A stretch of 64,000 bases of DNA from Rhizobium indicum (GTDB lineage: Bacteria > Pseudomonadota > Alphaproteobacteria > Rhizobiales > Rhizobiaceae): contig NZ_CP054022.1 in the NCBI RefSeq assembly GCF_005862305.2, positions 372,001 to 436,000 of the forward strand, given 5' to 3'. Below the pieces are notes generated by a model. That model was not told the DNA's origin. It searched no databases and worked only from the letters and a program-made list of their open reading frames with translations. The first letter of the stretch is position 1, and each line of letters begins with the position of its first letter. Position numbers and translations under genes: made by a program. Positions 8,164 through 17,164 of the stretch are shown here, piece by piece.

Positions 8164-9357
8164 CTATTTCCTCCCCCAGGTCGAGCGAATATGCGCCTCG
8201 ATCTCGCCATTCACGAGGTTGAGCGACTCCAGAGCCCGATCGTAGGTTCCGCGTGTGAACTGCGACCGCTCGACCTCGTAGAGTGTCTGCTTGGTGACGC
8301 CGGCGTCGGCGACCGCCGTCGACTTCACCATGGCGTTGTGGAGCATTCGATTGCCGAAGATCGCCCGCATGAAGCCGGTCATCTGGCTTTGCGGTCCGTC
8401 GTTCGGCTCGAACCGCGTCACGAGATAGCGCATCCAGTCATAGCTAGTACGCCCGCCGGCCTTTTCCACGACCGACATCAGCTCACTCGTCATCGTCAGA
8501 AACTGCGACATCGACATGACATCCAGCATCTGCGGGTGGACCGTGATCAAGACCGAGGTTGCCGCGCAGAGCGCCGACATCGTCAGGAACCCCAGTTGCG
8601 GCGGGCAGTCGATGACCACGACGTCGTAAAGGCTTTCGATCTCCGTCAGGACCTCGCCGATGCGGGCAAAGAACATCGTCTCCGCCGTCCCCGACGCCAT
8701 CGCCTTCGGCGTCTCGTGCTCGAATTCCATCAGCTCGAGATTGCCCGGAATGAGATGCAGATTGGGCGTGTAGGTGGCACGCACGATGTCGGCGATGGGG
8801 CGCGGCTCCTCATATCGGATCGCACCGTAGATCGTTTCGCCCTCTCCGACATCGAATTCCGGCTGATGGCCGAACAAGGCGGACAAGGAGGCTTGCGGAT
8901 CGAGGTCGACGGCGAGCACGCGGTAGCCCCTGAGCGCCATGAACTGCGCCAGATGGGCCGCGGTGGTGGTCTTGCCCGAGCCGCCCTTGAAATTCATGAC
9001 GGAGACGATCTGGAGCTTTTCCCCCGGCCTGCGGGCCGGCACATATTTCGGCGTTCCGTTTCGCTCGTCGAGGACCCGGCGAATCCGGTCCATATCGGTT
9101 GCACTGTAAAGCCGCCGTCCGTTTGCGAGCGGATCAGGCCCATGGCCGTCGGCGGCCACCTGGCGGAGATAACCTTCGCCGATACCGATGAAGGCCGCAG
9201 CTTCCGCCGGCGAAAATGTTCTGATGGTCTTTTGCGAGAGCGGGGGAAAGATTTTTGCCTGATGCTGCTGAAGTTGATAGGATAACTCCTTCGCATCTGT
9301 TGCCAGAAGCGACGGGAGATGCTCTTGATCGTCCTGAAGAGCAAGGCTCGGCTGCAT
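8164..9357 (-). CDS. repA: Plasmid partition ATPase RepA (ParA family)
   Basis: Deviant-Walker ParA ATPase of a repABC cassette, 397 residues. An N-terminal DNA-binding extension (TFSPAEAAAFIGIGEGYLRQ) is typical of type Ia ParA and allows autorepression. Seen: the deviant Walker A FKGGSGKTTTA, A' motif VDLDPQASLSALFG and Walker B-like VVVIDCPPQLGFL. It is first gene of the operon, and the inverted repeat around 9372-9416 upstream is its probable operator. RepA drives plasmid segregation along the nucleoid with RepB. Confidence 0.97.
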   Translation of the reverse strand: MQPSLALQDDQEHLPSLLATDAKELSYQLQQHQAKIFPPLSQKTIRTFSPAEAAAFIGIGEGYLRQVAADGHGPDPLANGRRLYSATDMDRIRRVLDERNGTPKYVPARRPGEKLQIVSVMNFKGGSGKTTTAAHLAQFMALRGYRVLAVDLDPQASLSALFGHQPEFDVGEGETIYGAIRYEEPRPIADIVRATYTPNLHLIPGNLELMEFEHETPKAMASGTAETMFFARIGEVLTEIESLYDVVVIDCPPQLGFLTMSALCAATSVLITVHPQMLDVMSMSQFLTMTSELMSVVEKAGGRTSYDWMRYLVTRFEPNDGPQSQMTGFMRAIFGNRMLHNAMVKSTAVADAGVTKQTLYEVERSQFTRGTYDRALESLNLVNGEIEAHIRSTWGRK

Positions 9358-9371
9358 GATCTTTTTCCCAA

Positions 9372-9420
9372 GTAACTGCGCAATTTTGAACGAAAGCGCT
9401 TCAGTTGCGCAGTTACTATA
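9372..9420 (-). promoter_or_regulatory. repABC promoter -10 and 12-bp inverted-repeat operator
   Basis: GTAACTGCGCAA (9372-9383) and its exact complement TTGCGCAGTTAC (9405-9416) are separated by 21 bp, upstream of repA. A -10-like TATAGT on the minus strand (9415-9420) abuts the outer arm, so the repeat covers the likely transcription start and leader. RepA autorepression, stimulated by RepB, commonly acts at such a site. Sequence repeat seen; factor inferred. It might alternatively serve as the partition site. Confidence 0.65.
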
Positions 9421-9628
9421 TGCCTCGATTCGTTACCAATTTACAAATGCTTAACCAAACCGTCCGTTTCAGCGCCATCGCGGCGGCTGGCGACATGAGC
9501 CAGATTTCAAGTGATTCACGCATTGCCGATCACTCGAAGTGACTAACCACGGTGGCTTTCCAGCCGACCGGGAGGTCAACCGCGTCGCCATATAAGCCTA
9601 ATGTATCAATAGCTTGGGCGCTTTCTCT
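9421..9628. other. Intergenic region between repA promoter and secreted-protein gene
   Basis: About 200 bp with moderate AT content. Apart from the repA promoter elements at its left edge I see no gene, and no palindrome fitting the 16-bp parS pattern GTT-N4-GC-N4-AAC. Confidence 0.5.
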
Positions 9629-10942
9629 CTATTTCCCATCGTCCTTCAGGTAGTTGTTGCCGTTGATCACCAGAAGGTCGTCGGAACCTTTGTCCGGCTC
9701 GAATATGCTCATGCTTTCCGTCTTGCCGCTCGCATCGGTCAGGTCGAGACGGTAGCCGGAAAGCTTGTAGCGTCCGCTTGCGCCCGGCCGGTTGCTTGAC
9801 GTGGTGACGCCCGATTGCGACCCGCCGATTTCGTTCGTGATCGAGGCGCCGGACCAGCCTGTACGTTCGAAAGTACCGTTTCGACGAAGCGTCATCGTAT
9901 GGCTGGACGCCACCGATCCCGACGAGGTCGCGGTCATGCCGCTCGAGGCGAAGGTGGATACCCATTCGCCGTCGAGCGTCGCACCCTCATCAAATGGCGG
10001 CACGGCGCGGTAGTCTGCGTCGGCAATTTCCAGGTCTTCGCCTTTTTTCGAGAATGGTTTCGTCTCGATCTCGATTGTGCCGTAGGCAGAGGTGACGCTA
10101 CGCATTTCGATCGACCCGGCGGAGGAGAAAAACCCGCCGCCGGCAAGCTTGTAGAGGCCGCAATCGGTCGGGGTGTCCCTGCAATGTTCGGCAATGCTCC
10201 GGCCGCCCTTCGGCAGTTCCGTGCTGAACAGCCCTTTCGGATCGAACGTGGTGATCGTGCTGTCCGAATAGAAATCCATACCACCGAAGACATTCGGCCG
10301 GAGACCGGTATCGAGATGGGTGAAAACGCCGTCCAGCCCGCCGTCATCGCTCGCCGGCACGAGATCGAAATCCTTGTCGGAAGGATCAAGCTTCACCGAG
10401 CGCACGAGGGTTGCGAAATCGGCCTCGGCGCTACTGCTTCTGTCCCCGTTCACATTCAGCAACACGAGCTGCAGATAGGTCTGCCGCTCGTCGCCGGCGA
10501 TGCCGACGACGATCTGGTTAATGGTCACGTTCTTCTGATGGACGCAGCAGCGTTCTTCCACGCGGATGTCGTAGCCGTTCACCGTGACCCCATAATGCTT
10601 GATCAGGATATCTTCCTTCGCCATGTCGGGAAGCGTCGCGACGAAGGTCTTCATGCCGGCCTGCAGAGAATTGCGCGCCGCCGGGAGCGGCTTGGTGATC
10701 TGGATCAGAGCACTGCCGCGCTTGTCATCCTCCGTTTCCGGAAAATCCTTCTGCAGCATGAACAGATTGCCCTTGCCGGCTTTCCTCCAGCCGGAAGCGG
10801 CATCGGGCAGGCTCACCGTCAGGTCGCCGATATCGGCGGGTGCCGCCAATGCCTGGGAGCAGGACAGGAGGCAGAAAATGACGAGAACGAAGCCCAAGGC
10901 CGATTTGTCCCGGCCGATCCGATCGATATGCGCGTTGCCCAT
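9629..10942 (-). CDS. Secreted protein of unknown function
   Basis: About 437 residues with a Sec-type signal peptide (hydrophobic core SALGFVLVIFCLLSCSQALA, cleavage before APADIG), so probably periplasmic or outer-envelope. I chose the ATG at 10942 because GGGGAGGG lies just upstream; a longer in-frame start at 11005 would place a charged stretch before the signal. The C-terminal quarter alternates polar and hydrophobic residues with Gly/Ser-rich turns (SGRYKLSGYRLDLTDASGKT), suggesting a beta-barrel or lipocalin-like fold. A CC pair (EERCCVHQ) and two further Cys in the middle could form disulfides. Not recognised as a named family. It stands alone between the rep operon and vapBC. Confidence 0.75.
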   Translation of the reverse strand: MGNAHIDRIGRDKSALGFVLVIFCLLSCSQALAAPADIGDLTVSLPDAASGWRKAGKGNLFMLQKDFPETEDDKRGSALIQITKPLPAARNSLQAGMKTFVATLPDMAKEDILIKHYGVTVNGYDIRVEERCCVHQKNVTINQIVVGIAGDERQTYLQLVLLNVNGDRSSSAEADFATLVRSVKLDPSDKDFDLVPASDDGGLDGVFTHLDTGLRPNVFGGMDFYSDSTITTFDPKGLFSTELPKGGRSIAEHCRDTPTDCGLYKLAGGGFFSSAGSIEMRSVTSAYGTIEIETKPFSKKGEDLEIADADYRAVPPFDEGATLDGEWVSTFASSGMTATSSGSVASSHTMTLRRNGTFERTGWSGASITNEIGGSQSGVTTSSNRPGASGRYKLSGYRLDLTDASGKTESMSIFEPDKGSDDLLVINGNNYLKDDGK

Positions 10943-11060
10943 ACGCCCTCCCCTCGCGTTTCGACTACCGCCGACGGGATTTGGAGTTGGGCGCGACCAT
11001 TTCAACCCTGAGCTTCATGAAGGTTTGTTGAATGCTTCGACACACGCCCTATCAGGGAGC

Positions 11061-11465
11061 TTAGGAAACAGGCGCTATCAATTTCAATGATGGGAAATAG
11101 GACCGATAGCGGCCGATATCGCGGGTCAACAGCGGCAGTTGTTCTACGGCTGCGTGAGCGCCGATGAAGAAATCGGGAAGCACGCCGGTGCGCAACCCGC
11201 CTGCCTTGCGATATTGCGTGAAGACCTTGCCCGCAAGAAACAGGGCGGCCTTCGGCATCGGCCTCATATCGAGGCCGGCCTCTTCCAGAAAAGTCTCGAG
11301 CGCTTCGATCCTGTCGTATCGAACCGCAAGTTCGGCATAGACGACATCATTGATCGGCAGGGAACCTTCGATGCTCGCCGTCTCGAGCTGGGCTATGGAC
11401 CAACTCGACCATTTCGGGTCACCGGTCACGAGGCCCAGAAGAACTTTGGTGTCGACGAGCGTCAC
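11061..11465 (-). CDS. vapC: PIN-domain toxin, VapC-like
   Basis: Putative Mg-dependent endoribonuclease toxin, 134 residues, normal VapC length. The four acidic residues expected of the PIN active site are present: D5 (LVDTKVLL), E45 (VYAEL), D98 (LPDFFIGAHA) and D116 (LTRDIGRY). The start overlaps the stop of the upstream AbrB-type antitoxin gene by four bases, the classic toxin-antitoxin arrangement. A usually conserved Asn after the first Asp is Lys here (DTK instead of DTN). It may contribute to plasmid stability beside repABC. Confidence 0.88.
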   Translation of the reverse strand: MTLVDTKVLLGLVTGDPKWSSWSIAQLETASIEGSLPINDVVYAELAVRYDRIEALETFLEEAGLDMRPMPKAALFLAGKVFTQYRKAGGLRTGVLPDFFIGAHAAVEQLPLLTRDIGRYRSYFPSLKLIAPVS

Positions 11466-11695
11466 GTTTCGCTACGCGTCAAAGCCATGATAGCGTCGGT
11501 GTCGAGGCCCTTGCCGGCATGGCCGCGTAGCTTCTCGAAACGACTGACCGGCCGCTTCCTGTCAGCGCGCGTCAGAACCACACTGCCGTCGGCAGCGCGA
11601 TGAAAATCGACCTGGCTGCCCGGAACGATGCCAAGCAGATCCCGGACCCGCTTGGGAATGGTCACCTGCCCTTTCGCGGTAACGGTCGTGGCCAT
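11462..11695 (-). CDS. vapB: AbrB/SpoVT-type antitoxin, VapB-like
   Basis: Antitoxin of about 77 residues with an N-terminal swapped-hairpin AbrB domain (TVTAKGQVTIPKRVRDLLGI and PGSQVDFHRAADGSVVL) and a basic/acidic C-terminal tail that would wrap the toxin. I prefer the ATG at 11695 (ATTVTAKGQ start) over the ATG at 11755, because the longer form would read through an inverted repeat that looks like the operator. The toxin gene follows with a 4-bp overlap. The complex is expected to bind its own promoter. Confidence 0.88.
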   Translation of the reverse strand: MATTVTAKGQVTIPKRVRDLLGIVPGSQVDFHRAADGSVVLTRADRKRPVSRFEKLRGHAGKGLDTDAIMALTRSET

Positions 11696-11708
11696 ATCGG
11701 GCGCCTTT

Positions 11709-11736
11709 GTAATACTCTCCTGTTGGAAAGTATTAC
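11709..11736. promoter_or_regulatory. VapBC autoregulatory operator candidate
   Basis: GTAATACTCTCC (11709-11720) and GGAAAGTATTAC (11725-11736) form a 12-bp inverted repeat with one mismatch and a 4-bp centre, 13 bp upstream of the chosen vapB start. The position and symmetry fit binding by an AbrB-type antitoxin dimer pair. Confidence 0.65.
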
Positions 11737-11783
11737 CTTCGTTGGAAAATTTCAAACCCGATGCTTACCGCAGAAGCCGGTTG

Positions 11784-12536
11784 CTAAGCGGCCATCGATT
11801 GGTAGAGCCAGTCGGAAAGCGTCTGGCGCGCCACGCGCGCGCCAGCGCCGGGAATCAGTGCGTCGTCGGTCAGTTCGACACCGAAATACGACGTGGATCG
11901 ATCGGTTATCACCTGCCGTTCGTCTTCGTTCGCGGCGAGATAGACCCGGGCGATTTCATCGATGCCGAATTGCTCCGGGCCGCCGATTTCGACGACATCG
12001 CCCGAGGGAGCACCGGCTGTCAGTTCCGCCAGGAATGCTGCGACATCCCCGGCTGCGACCGGTCTCATCAAGGCCGATGGCAATCGAAAGACATTGCCTT
12101 CGGCCCCGATGTCGATCAATCCGTTTATGAACTCGTAAAATTGCGTGGAGCGGAGGATCGTATAGGGTCGACCTGAAGCCCGGATGAGATTTTCCTGTAC
12201 CATTTTCGCGCGAAAATAGTCGCTTTCCACGAGGCGCGGCGTGCCAACGACCGAGAGTGCGAGATAGTGTCTGATGCCGGCTTCCGCCGCAGCTGCGAGC
12301 AAGTTCTTCGTCGACGCCTTGAAGAAATCGAACGCCGAACTGTCGCCGAACGATGCGGCATTGGTCACGTCTACAACGACTTCGGTTCCCGCCATCGCCA
12401 CGTCCAGACCCTTGCCGGTGACCGTGTCGACGCCAAGCGACAATGATGCGGCCGCGACGTCGTGGCCCGATCGGCGCAACTTCTCGCTGAGCCGCGTTCC
12501 GATGAGACCGCTTGCTCCCACCACCGTGACTTTCAT
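11784..12536 (-). CDS. NmrA/atypical short-chain NAD(P)-binding reductase
   Basis: About 250 residues. The N-terminus reads MKVTVVGASGLIGTRLSEKL, a Rossmann dinucleotide site of the GxxGxxG type. NmrA-like features follow (YLALSVVGTPRLVESDYFRAK, then RPYTILRSTQFYEFINGL). The SDR Tyr-x3-Lys pair is represented by SDYFRAKMVQ. Reading upstream of 12536 gives no plausible protein, so I start there. It is transcribed away from the histidine kinase gene and has no obvious operon partner. Such proteins are NAD(P)H-dependent quinone/epoxide-type reductases or redox sensors; the substrate is unknown. Confidence 0.82.
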   Translation of the reverse strand: MKVTVVGASGLIGTRLSEKLRRSGHDVAAASLSLGVDTVTGKGLDVAMAGTEVVVDVTNAASFGDSSAFDFFKASTKNLLAAAAEAGIRHYLALSVVGTPRLVESDYFRAKMVQENLIRASGRPYTILRSTQFYEFINGLIDIGAEGNVFRLPSALMRPVAAGDVAAFLAELTAGAPSGDVVEIGGPEQFGIDEIARVYLAANEDERQVITDRSTSYFGVELTDDALIPGAGARVARQTLSDWLYQSMAA

Positions 12537-12887
12537 ATCGGCATCCTCTGTTGCATGTCGTCTACAATGCCTCACGCCGATCGACAATGACCGGAAAGCC
12601 GGACGCCTTCCATCGTTCTTGAGGTCTGGCGCCCTAGCCGAAGGGCATAGCGGTACCAGCCTGACGTCTAGGATGCGCCATCGGGAAAACAGGACAGTCT
12701 TCCGATCCGTCGTCCGCCCGAAAATTCCGGCTACGTTCCCGCGCGATGCATGGGTTTCCATGAGTTGCGGTTGTGGTGCGGCGGGATTACGCTTTGTAAC
12801 ATGAGCTCGCCAGCCCCGAAATCGAGAACGACTGCTGCAGGAAATGCTGATGATCCCCCGGTTTTCTCTGTCCGGCAGGAGCAGTTG
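12537..12887. other. Divergent intergenic region between reductase and histidine kinase
   Basis: About 350 bp that should hold the promoters of both divergent genes. No strong palindrome or consensus promoter stood out. If the kinase starts at an upstream in-frame ATG (12750 or 12801) the true gap is shorter. Confidence 0.4.
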
Positions 12888-15800
12888 ATGCTGAGCGTCT
12901 GGTCGCACCGTCCCCGTTTCCTACATCTGGGGCTTTTCTTCCTCGCCTATGTACTCGCCTGCGGCTTCGCACAGTCGCTGGCAATCGTGCCGGGAACGGG
13001 TATTTCCATCTGGCCTCCGGGCGGGCTTTTCGTCGCGACCCTCATCCTTGCCTCCAGGCGCAGCTGGCCATGGTGGATCCTGGCGGGCTGCCTGGCAGAG
13101 ATGTTCAGCAATTTCCTGTGGTTCTACAGCCCCGTGCCTGCGGCCTTCCTGATTTATGTCGGCAACGCTCTTGGAGCAATGGTCGCGGCATGGCTGGTGA
13201 ACCGGACCTTGAAGCACCCAGTTCAGTTGGAAACTCTGCAGGAAGTTCTCACATTTGTCATCCTGGCTGCCGGAATTGCACCGATTGTCAGCGCGACCGT
13301 GGGAAGTGCCACGCTTGCCTGGTTCGCGATTCAATCGCAATCCTTCGCGACGGCCTGGCCGCTATGGTGGATCGGAGACGCAACCGGTGTCCTCATCGTT
13401 TCGCCGCTGGCCTTGGTCCTCTTTCACAGCTGGCGCAGCAAGACGCAGTTCTCGGCCGCGCAATGGGTGGAAGCCTGCGTCCTGGCGCTGATCTTTCTCG
13501 GTGTCGCGGCTCTTTCACTGAGCGGCTACCTTCCTTTCGCCTATATTATCATGCCGCCTCTCCTTTGGGCCGCAGTCCGCTTCGAGTTCAAGGGCGCTGC
13601 GGTATCGCTCGCTCTGCTTGCTCTGATCACGGCGGTATTCACGATAACAGGCGCCAGCCAGTTTGCCGGTGATCCCGAATCCCAGAAACACAATCAGATC
13701 ATGCTGCAGCTGTTTCTGGCCATCTCGGCATTTTCGGCGCTGATTGTCGCCGCCATATCCCGACAGCACCAGCTTGCAGTACTCACATTGCGCCAAAACG
13801 TGGAGACGTTGCGCGACCGGGAACGGGAGCTCTCGCAACTCGTGGACATGGTTCCGAGCCATGTCTGGCGTCTGACGCCCGAGGGCGAGCCAACCTTCTT
13901 CAATAGGCGGATGGTCGATTTCCTGGGTCTTGACGTGGCGGACTCGGACAGGCCAGGCATGAGCCGGCTGGAGGCGGTCCTGCAGGCCACCGTTCATCCC
14001 GATGATACAGCCGGGTTCAGGGACGCCCTTCGCCATTGCCTCGCCACCGGCGAGAGCTTCGTCATGCGGTATCGGCTGCGGCGCGCCGACGGTCTCTTTC
14101 GCTGGATGTCGAGCCGCGCCGAGCCGATGCGCGATCAGGCCGGAAACATCGTCCAGTGGTACGGGCTTTGTCACGATATCGACGATCAGATGCGTGCCGA
14201 AGAGGCCATTCGGCGGAGCGAAAGACAGCTTCAGCAGATGATCGACGCCGTGCCGGTCCGCATATGGAGCGTGGAACCGACAGGCGGATCGACCTACTTC
14301 AACAAACGCTACCAGGATCATTTCCGTGCCGTCATCGCCAATTTCGACGCGCGGGCCGAACCGCGCATCGACGAGTTGCTGCGGCAGCTGATTCATCCCG
14401 AGGATGCGCCCGACGTGCAGCGCACGCTACGCAATTGCTTCGAAACCGGCGGCGGCTCCGTCATGCGGTTTCGCTGGCTTGAAAAGGACGGCGTCTACCG
14501 CTGGGCCGAATGCAGGGTGGAGCCGCGCCGCGATGACAACGGAACGGTCGTGCAATGGTACGGCGTCTCCCTCGATATCGACGAGGAGGTGCGCGCGCTG
14601 GAGGCGTTGCGCGACCGCGAACGCGAGCTCTCGCAGCTCGTGGACATGGTCCCGGTCCAGATCAGGCGCCTGACGCCGGAAGGCGAACCGGTCTTCTTCA
14701 ACAAGCGCCTGATCGACTTTTTCGGTCTCGATGTCGGCGATATGGACAGGCCCGGCATGAGCCGCCTCTCCTCGGTCATTCACACTCTCGTCCATCCCGA
14801 TGACGCATCGAGGTTGCTGGAGACGGTTCACCATTCCCTCGCCACCGGCGATTCCTTCTCGATAAAATATCGCATGCGCCGTTTCGACGGAGCCTATCGC
14901 TGGGTCGATGGCCGAGCCGAGCCGCTACGCGATCAAAGCGGCGCGATCATGCAATGGTATGTCATATCCGTCGATATCGACGATGAGATGCGCGCGCAGG
15001 AAGCGCTACGCGACCGGGAGCGGGAGCTTTCGCAACTCGTGGACATGGTTCCGAGCCTGCTCTGGCGGCTCAATCCGGAAGGCGCTCCAACCTTCTTCAA
15101 CCAGCGCCTGATCGATTTTCTAGGTCTCGACATTGCCGATATGGAAAAGCCGGGCGTCAGCCGGCTGGCGGCGCTCATCGAGGCCGCCGTCCATCCCGAC
15201 GATGCAGCCAGCCTCGAGCAAGCGCTCAACCATTCCTTCGCTACGGGGGAGCGCTTCTCCAGCCAGTATCGCCTGCGGCGCGCCGATGGCGTCTATCGCT
15301 GGGTGAAAGGCAGCGCGGAGCCGCTGCGGGATCAGAGCGGCCGGATCGTCCAATGGTATGGTCTGTCGCATGACATCGACGATCAACTGCGCGTCGAGGA
15401 GGCACTGCGGGAGAGAGAACGATCGCTCTGGCAGCTCGTTGAAACGCTGCCGGCAATGATCGATTGCGCAGCACCTGATGGAGAACCGATCTATCGCAGC
15501 CAGCAACTGCGTGACTTCCTCGGCTATAATCTCGAGGAGTTGGACGGAACGGGCAAAACCCGGCTGGACGGCACACTCGATGCCGGTGTTCATCCCGACG
15601 ATGTGGCAGGGGTCAAAGAAAACTATGCCCATTCATTGTCCACTGGCGAGCCCTATGCGCGTAGGCACCGTCTGCGGCGCCATGATGGTGAATATCGCTG
15701 GGTCGAGACGCGTGCGGCACCGATGCGCAATGCCGAAGGCGTCATCGTCCAGTGGAATGTCATCTGCCTTGATATCGACGGTGAGGTTCACGCGGAGGAA

Positions 15801-16523
15801 GATCTGCGCCGAGCGCGAGAGGGTCTTGCACGGGCGAGCCAAGTGGCGAGCCTGGCCGAGCTTTCAGCCTCCATCGCGCACGAGGTGAACCAGCCGCTTG
15901 CGGCCGTCGTGGCCAACTCACACGCCTGCCAGCGCTGGCTCATGGCCGAACCGCCGAATATGGAGCGGGCACAGAGGACGGTCGAGCGCATCATCCGAGA
16001 TGCCAACTCGGCGGCGGATGTCGTCAGCCGCATTCGCGCTCTGTTCAAGCAATCCGCAGACAGAAGGATCCCATCGACGCTCTCCGGCATCGTCAACGAA
16101 GCGCGCAACCTCATGGCCGACGAGGCCTGGCGTCGTCACGTTAGGCTGGAGGTGGAGGTCGACGCCACCCTTCCGCTCATCGCAATCGACCGCATCCAGA
16201 TCCAGCAGGTTCTGATCAATCTCATCCGCAACGGCATCGAGGCAATGGACGCCACGACAGGCGACAGGGTCATCGAAATCCGCGTGCGCCAGATCGGGAA
16301 TATCCTCCAGACCGAGATCAGCGATCGCGGCCAGGGCATCGACTTTCCCGAAAAGATGTTCGAGCCGTTCTTTACGACGAAGGAAAACGGCATGGGCATG
16401 GGGCTGGCCATCTGCCGCTCGATCGTCGAACTGCACGGCGGACGATTGTGGGCCGAGAAGAACAATCCGTGCGGAGCAACGTTGATCTTCACATTGCCTA
16501 TTGAAACGAAGGCGGCGCCATGA
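12888..16523 (+). CDS. MASE1 / five-PAS sensor histidine kinase
   Basis: Membrane-anchored hybrid-free sensor kinase of about 1211 residues. Order: a MASE1-like eight-helix sensor domain (about residues 5-290), five tandem PAS/PAC units beginning near 309, 442, 575, 707 and 841 (each ending in a variant of IVQWYGLCHDIDDQMRAEEA), then a dimerisation domain with phospho-acceptor His about 998 (SASIAHEVNQPLAAVVAN) and an ATPase domain (N box LINLIRNGIEAM, G boxes DRGQGID and GMGMGLAI). I chose the ATG at 12888 because AGGAG precedes it by six bases; ATGs at 12750 and 12801 are in frame. It overlaps the first response-regulator gene by four bases. PAS units 1, 3 and 4 are nearly identical in places, evidence of recent duplication. 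Confidence 0.9.
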   Translation: MLSVWSHRPRFLHLGLFFLAYVLACGFAQSLAIVPGTGISIWPPGGLFVATLILASRRSWPWWILAGCLAEMFSNFLWFYSPVPAAFLIYVGNALGAMVAAWLVNRTLKHPVQLETLQEVLTFVILAAGIAPIVSATVGSATLAWFAIQSQSFATAWPLWWIGDATGVLIVSPLALVLFHSWRSKTQFSAAQWVEACVLALIFLGVAALSLSGYLPFAYIIMPPLLWAAVRFEFKGAAVSLALLALITAVFTITGASQFAGDPESQKHNQIMLQLFLAISAFSALIVAAISRQHQLAVLTLRQNVETLRDRERELSQLVDMVPSHVWRLTPEGEPTFFNRRMVDFLGLDVADSDRPGMSRLEAVLQATVHPDDTAGFRDALRHCLATGESFVMRYRLRRADGLFRWMSSRAEPMRDQAGNIVQWYGLCHDIDDQMRAEEAIRRSERQLQQMIDAVPVRIWSVEPTGGSTYFNKRYQDHFRAVIANFDARAEPRIDELLRQLIHPEDAPDVQRTLRNCFETGGGSVMRFRWLEKDGVYRWAECRVEPRRDDNGTVVQWYGVSLDIDEEVRALEALRDRERELSQLVDMVPVQIRRLTPEGEPVFFNKRLIDFFGLDVGDMDRPGMSRLSSVIHTLVHPDDASRLLETVHHSLATGDSFSIKYRMRRFDGAYRWVDGRAEPLRDQSGAIMQWYVISVDIDDEMRAQEALRDRERELSQLVDMVPSLLWRLNPEGAPTFFNQRLIDFLGLDIADMEKPGVSRLAALIEAAVHPDDAASLEQALNHSFATGERFSSQYRLRRADGVYRWVKGSAEPLRDQSGRIVQWYGLSHDIDDQLRVEEALRERERSLWQLVETLPAMIDCAAPDGEPIYRSQQLRDFLGYNLEELDGTGKTRLDGTLDAGVHPDDVAGVKENYAHSLSTGEPYARRHRLRRHDGEYRWVETRAAPMRNAEGVIVQWNVICLDIDGEVHAEEDLRRAREGLARASQVASLAELSASIAHEVNQPLAAVVANSHACQRWLMAEPPNMERAQRTVERIIRDANSAADVVSRIRALFKQSADRRIPSTLSGIVNEARNLMADEAWRRHVRLEVEVDATLPLIAIDRIQIQQVLINLIRNGIEAMDATTGDRVIEIRVRQIGNILQTEISDRGQGIDFPEKMFEPFFTTKENGMGMGLAICRSIVELHGGRLWAEKNNPCGATLIFTLPIETKAAP

Positions 16524-17161
16524 CGGCCGACGACCATATCGTCTTTATCGTCGACGACGATGAACGTATCCGGGAAGCGCTCGGCGAGCTGCTGGACTCG
16601 CACGGCATGCACGCCATTACCTTCGAATCGGCCTGCGACTACGTGAGAGCGGACAAGCCGGACGTGCCCGCCTGCCTCGTGCTGGATATCGAGCTGCCTG
16701 ACATCAACGGTCTCGATCTGCAGAGACAGATCGCAGACAGGGATCATCCGCCGATCGTCTTCATTACGGGACACGGCGACATTCCCTCTTCCGTGCGTGC
16801 GATCAAGCATGGCGCGGTGGACTTCCTGACCAAGCCGTTCAGCGATGCGGATCTCATGGCGGCAATCCACGCGGCGATTGCTCAGGATCGGGAAAAGAGA
16901 GCCGAGCGCGCCGAGATCGACATGCTCAGACAACACTATCTCGACCTGACGCCGCGCGAGCGCGAGGTGCTGCCGCTGGTCGTCAGCGGCCTTCTCAACA
17001 AGCAGGCCGCAGCCGAATTGGGGATCAGCGAAGTGACGCTGCAGATTCACAGAAGAAACGTGATGCACAAAATGGCGGCGGCATCGCTCGCCGATCTGGT
17101 GCGGATCGCGGAGAGATTGGAAATACCGATAACCCACTCGCGCCGAGTGGGAGGGAATTGA
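16520..17161 (+). CDS. FixJ/NarL-type response regulator
   Basis: 213 residues: receiver domain with phospho-acceptor D56 (LVLDIELPDING), the switch Thr of ITGHGD and Lys of TKPFSD, then a LuxR-type helix-turn-helix (LTPREREVLPLVVSGLLNKQ to SEVTLQIHRRNVMHKM). Overlaps the kinase stop by ATGA, so it is the primary cognate regulator. Receiver and output resemble FixJ, in which phosphorylation drives dimerisation and DNA binding. Target genes unknown. Confidence 0.92.
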   Translation: MTADDHIVFIVDDDERIREALGELLDSHGMHAITFESACDYVRADKPDVPACLVLDIELPDINGLDLQRQIADRDHPPIVFITGHGDIPSSVRAIKHGAVDFLTKPFSDADLMAAIHAAIAQDREKRAERAEIDMLRQHYLDLTPREREVLPLVVSGLLNKQAAAELGISEVTLQIHRRNVMHKMAAASLADLVRIAERLEIPITHSRRVGGN

Positions 17162-17164
17162 AAC

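Noticed and set aside
5590..9628. Canonical parS (GTT-N4-GC-N4-AAC) near repABC
   Set aside because: No 16-bp match was found by eye in the intergenic gaps of this region. A matrix-based search could still find a diverged site.
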